This document shows, piece by piece, positions 63,601 through 64,000 of a stretch of DNA of 64,000 bases; positions within the stretch are counted from its first letter, which is position 1; every line of letters begins with the position of its first letter. The notes below the pieces were generated by a model that ran no database searches, was not told the origin of the DNA, and worked only from the letters and a program-made list of their open reading frames with translations. Source of the stretch: Yponomeuta sedellus. Taxonomy: Eukaryota > Arthropoda > Insecta > Lepidoptera > Yponomeutidae. The position numbers were made by a program, and so were the translations under genes. The DNA lies in NCBI GenBank assembly GCA_934045075.1, contig OW203734.1:8715516-8779515 (forward strand), written 5' to 3'.

Positions 63601-64000
63601 TATACCCTTATATAGAAATCTGCACAGCTCGGCAATTGGTCGCACAAGTCTAAGAAGTACGCGACGGTTTGTCTAAATTAACTATGTGGGTTAGTACTAC
63701 TAAACGAGATTAGGGCGAAAAGAAAAATTCCATGGGCATTTAAAACAGGAATAAACCAAATTCAGTTCATTTGGTTTTTTATTCTTGTCAAAATATACCA
63801 AAAATGTTTTATTTGTGTGTAAATGTTACACATTCGTCTTATAAAAACTGGACTGTTTTTAGAAACGTTCTCGTATACTAAAAAACGAACAAATTGTTTC
63901 TTTTTATAAAACTTAAGTTATTTATTATTTATTTTTATTTTTTACTTTGTGATTACCTCTTTTTCTTATGAAATCTTCACAGCAGATTATTTTAATCGGT
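63601..64000. other. No recognised feature
   Basis: AT-rich sequence up to the window end. Confidence 0.4.

Noticed and set aside
62947..63645. 232-, 169- and 124-codon frames with Arg-Ser-Phe-Val or Asn-Glu-Arg-Thr repeats
   Set aside because: They arise from the (GAAC)n tract on both strands.

Overview
The window looks like a gene-poor, repeat-dense stretch of a moth or butterfly (lepidopteran) nuclear genome. The reasons are the AT-rich base composition, many short tRNA-derived SINEs with polymerase III A and B boxes, 3' ends of non-LTR retrotransposons with tetranucleotide tails, TA- and TWA-flanked MITEs, and no bacterial or viral gene organisation. The lepidopteran assignment rests on remembered resemblance of repeat families, not a search. 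I see no intact host protein-coding gene, no functional tRNA or rRNA gene and no CRISPR array. Nearly every long open frame lies in repeats.

Family names used below are local labels. LTE = a ~304-bp element whose 3' part is tRNA-like (about 15 copies). 5S-SINE = a SINE whose head resembles 5S rRNA (about 18 copies, two subfamilies). SINE-G and SINE-Y = SINEs with tRNA-Gly-like and tRNA-Tyr-like heads. SINE-E = another tRNA-headed family with a conserved CATCGTGAGGAAACCTG core. LINE-A = 3' end encoding a DEAK...KWQSLVS C-terminus with a TATG tail. LINE-B = 3' end encoding an EGYVQQWT-type C-terminus. LINE-C = 3' UTR with 'aaggccgcc' and a TATC tail.

Layout. 0-9 kb: LTE, SINE-E, 5S-SINE, a first MITE-1 copy and a LINE-C 3' end split by an LTE insertion. 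9.7-10.4 kb: ten tandem 73-bp units. 12-17 kb: nested SINEs and LINE-A/B tails. 18-25 kb: hairpins, a tandem LTE, two abutting LINE C-terminal fragments, a TIR element and an (ATAC)n tract. 25-35 kb: sparse, with SINE-G copies, two MITE families and a hairpin-rich island at 34.3-35.0 kb. 35-41 kb: LTE palindromes, a 370-bp palindromic MITE and MITE-1 copy 3. 41-51 kb: mixed SINEs and complex LTE clusters. 51.3-52.4 kb: a PIF/Harbinger deletion derivative keeping the 5' parts of both its genes, inserted in a 31-bp minisatellite. 53.5-54.2 kb: a 728-bp (GATA)n tract. 54-64 kb: nested SINE/LINE insertions with clear target-site duplications, a tandem duplication, one unrecognised ~100-codon open frame and a (GAAC)n tract.

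Two themes stand out. First, paralogous copies inside the window act as empty sites, so insertion boundaries can be read directly. LTE defined this way has its tRNA-like part at the 3' side with a T-run right after it, unlike an ordinary SINE. Second, more than a dozen perfect or near-perfect hairpins with tiny loops occur, several inside SINE or LINE copies that reverse strand part-way. That suggests fold-back template switching, or an assembly artefact that must be excluded.
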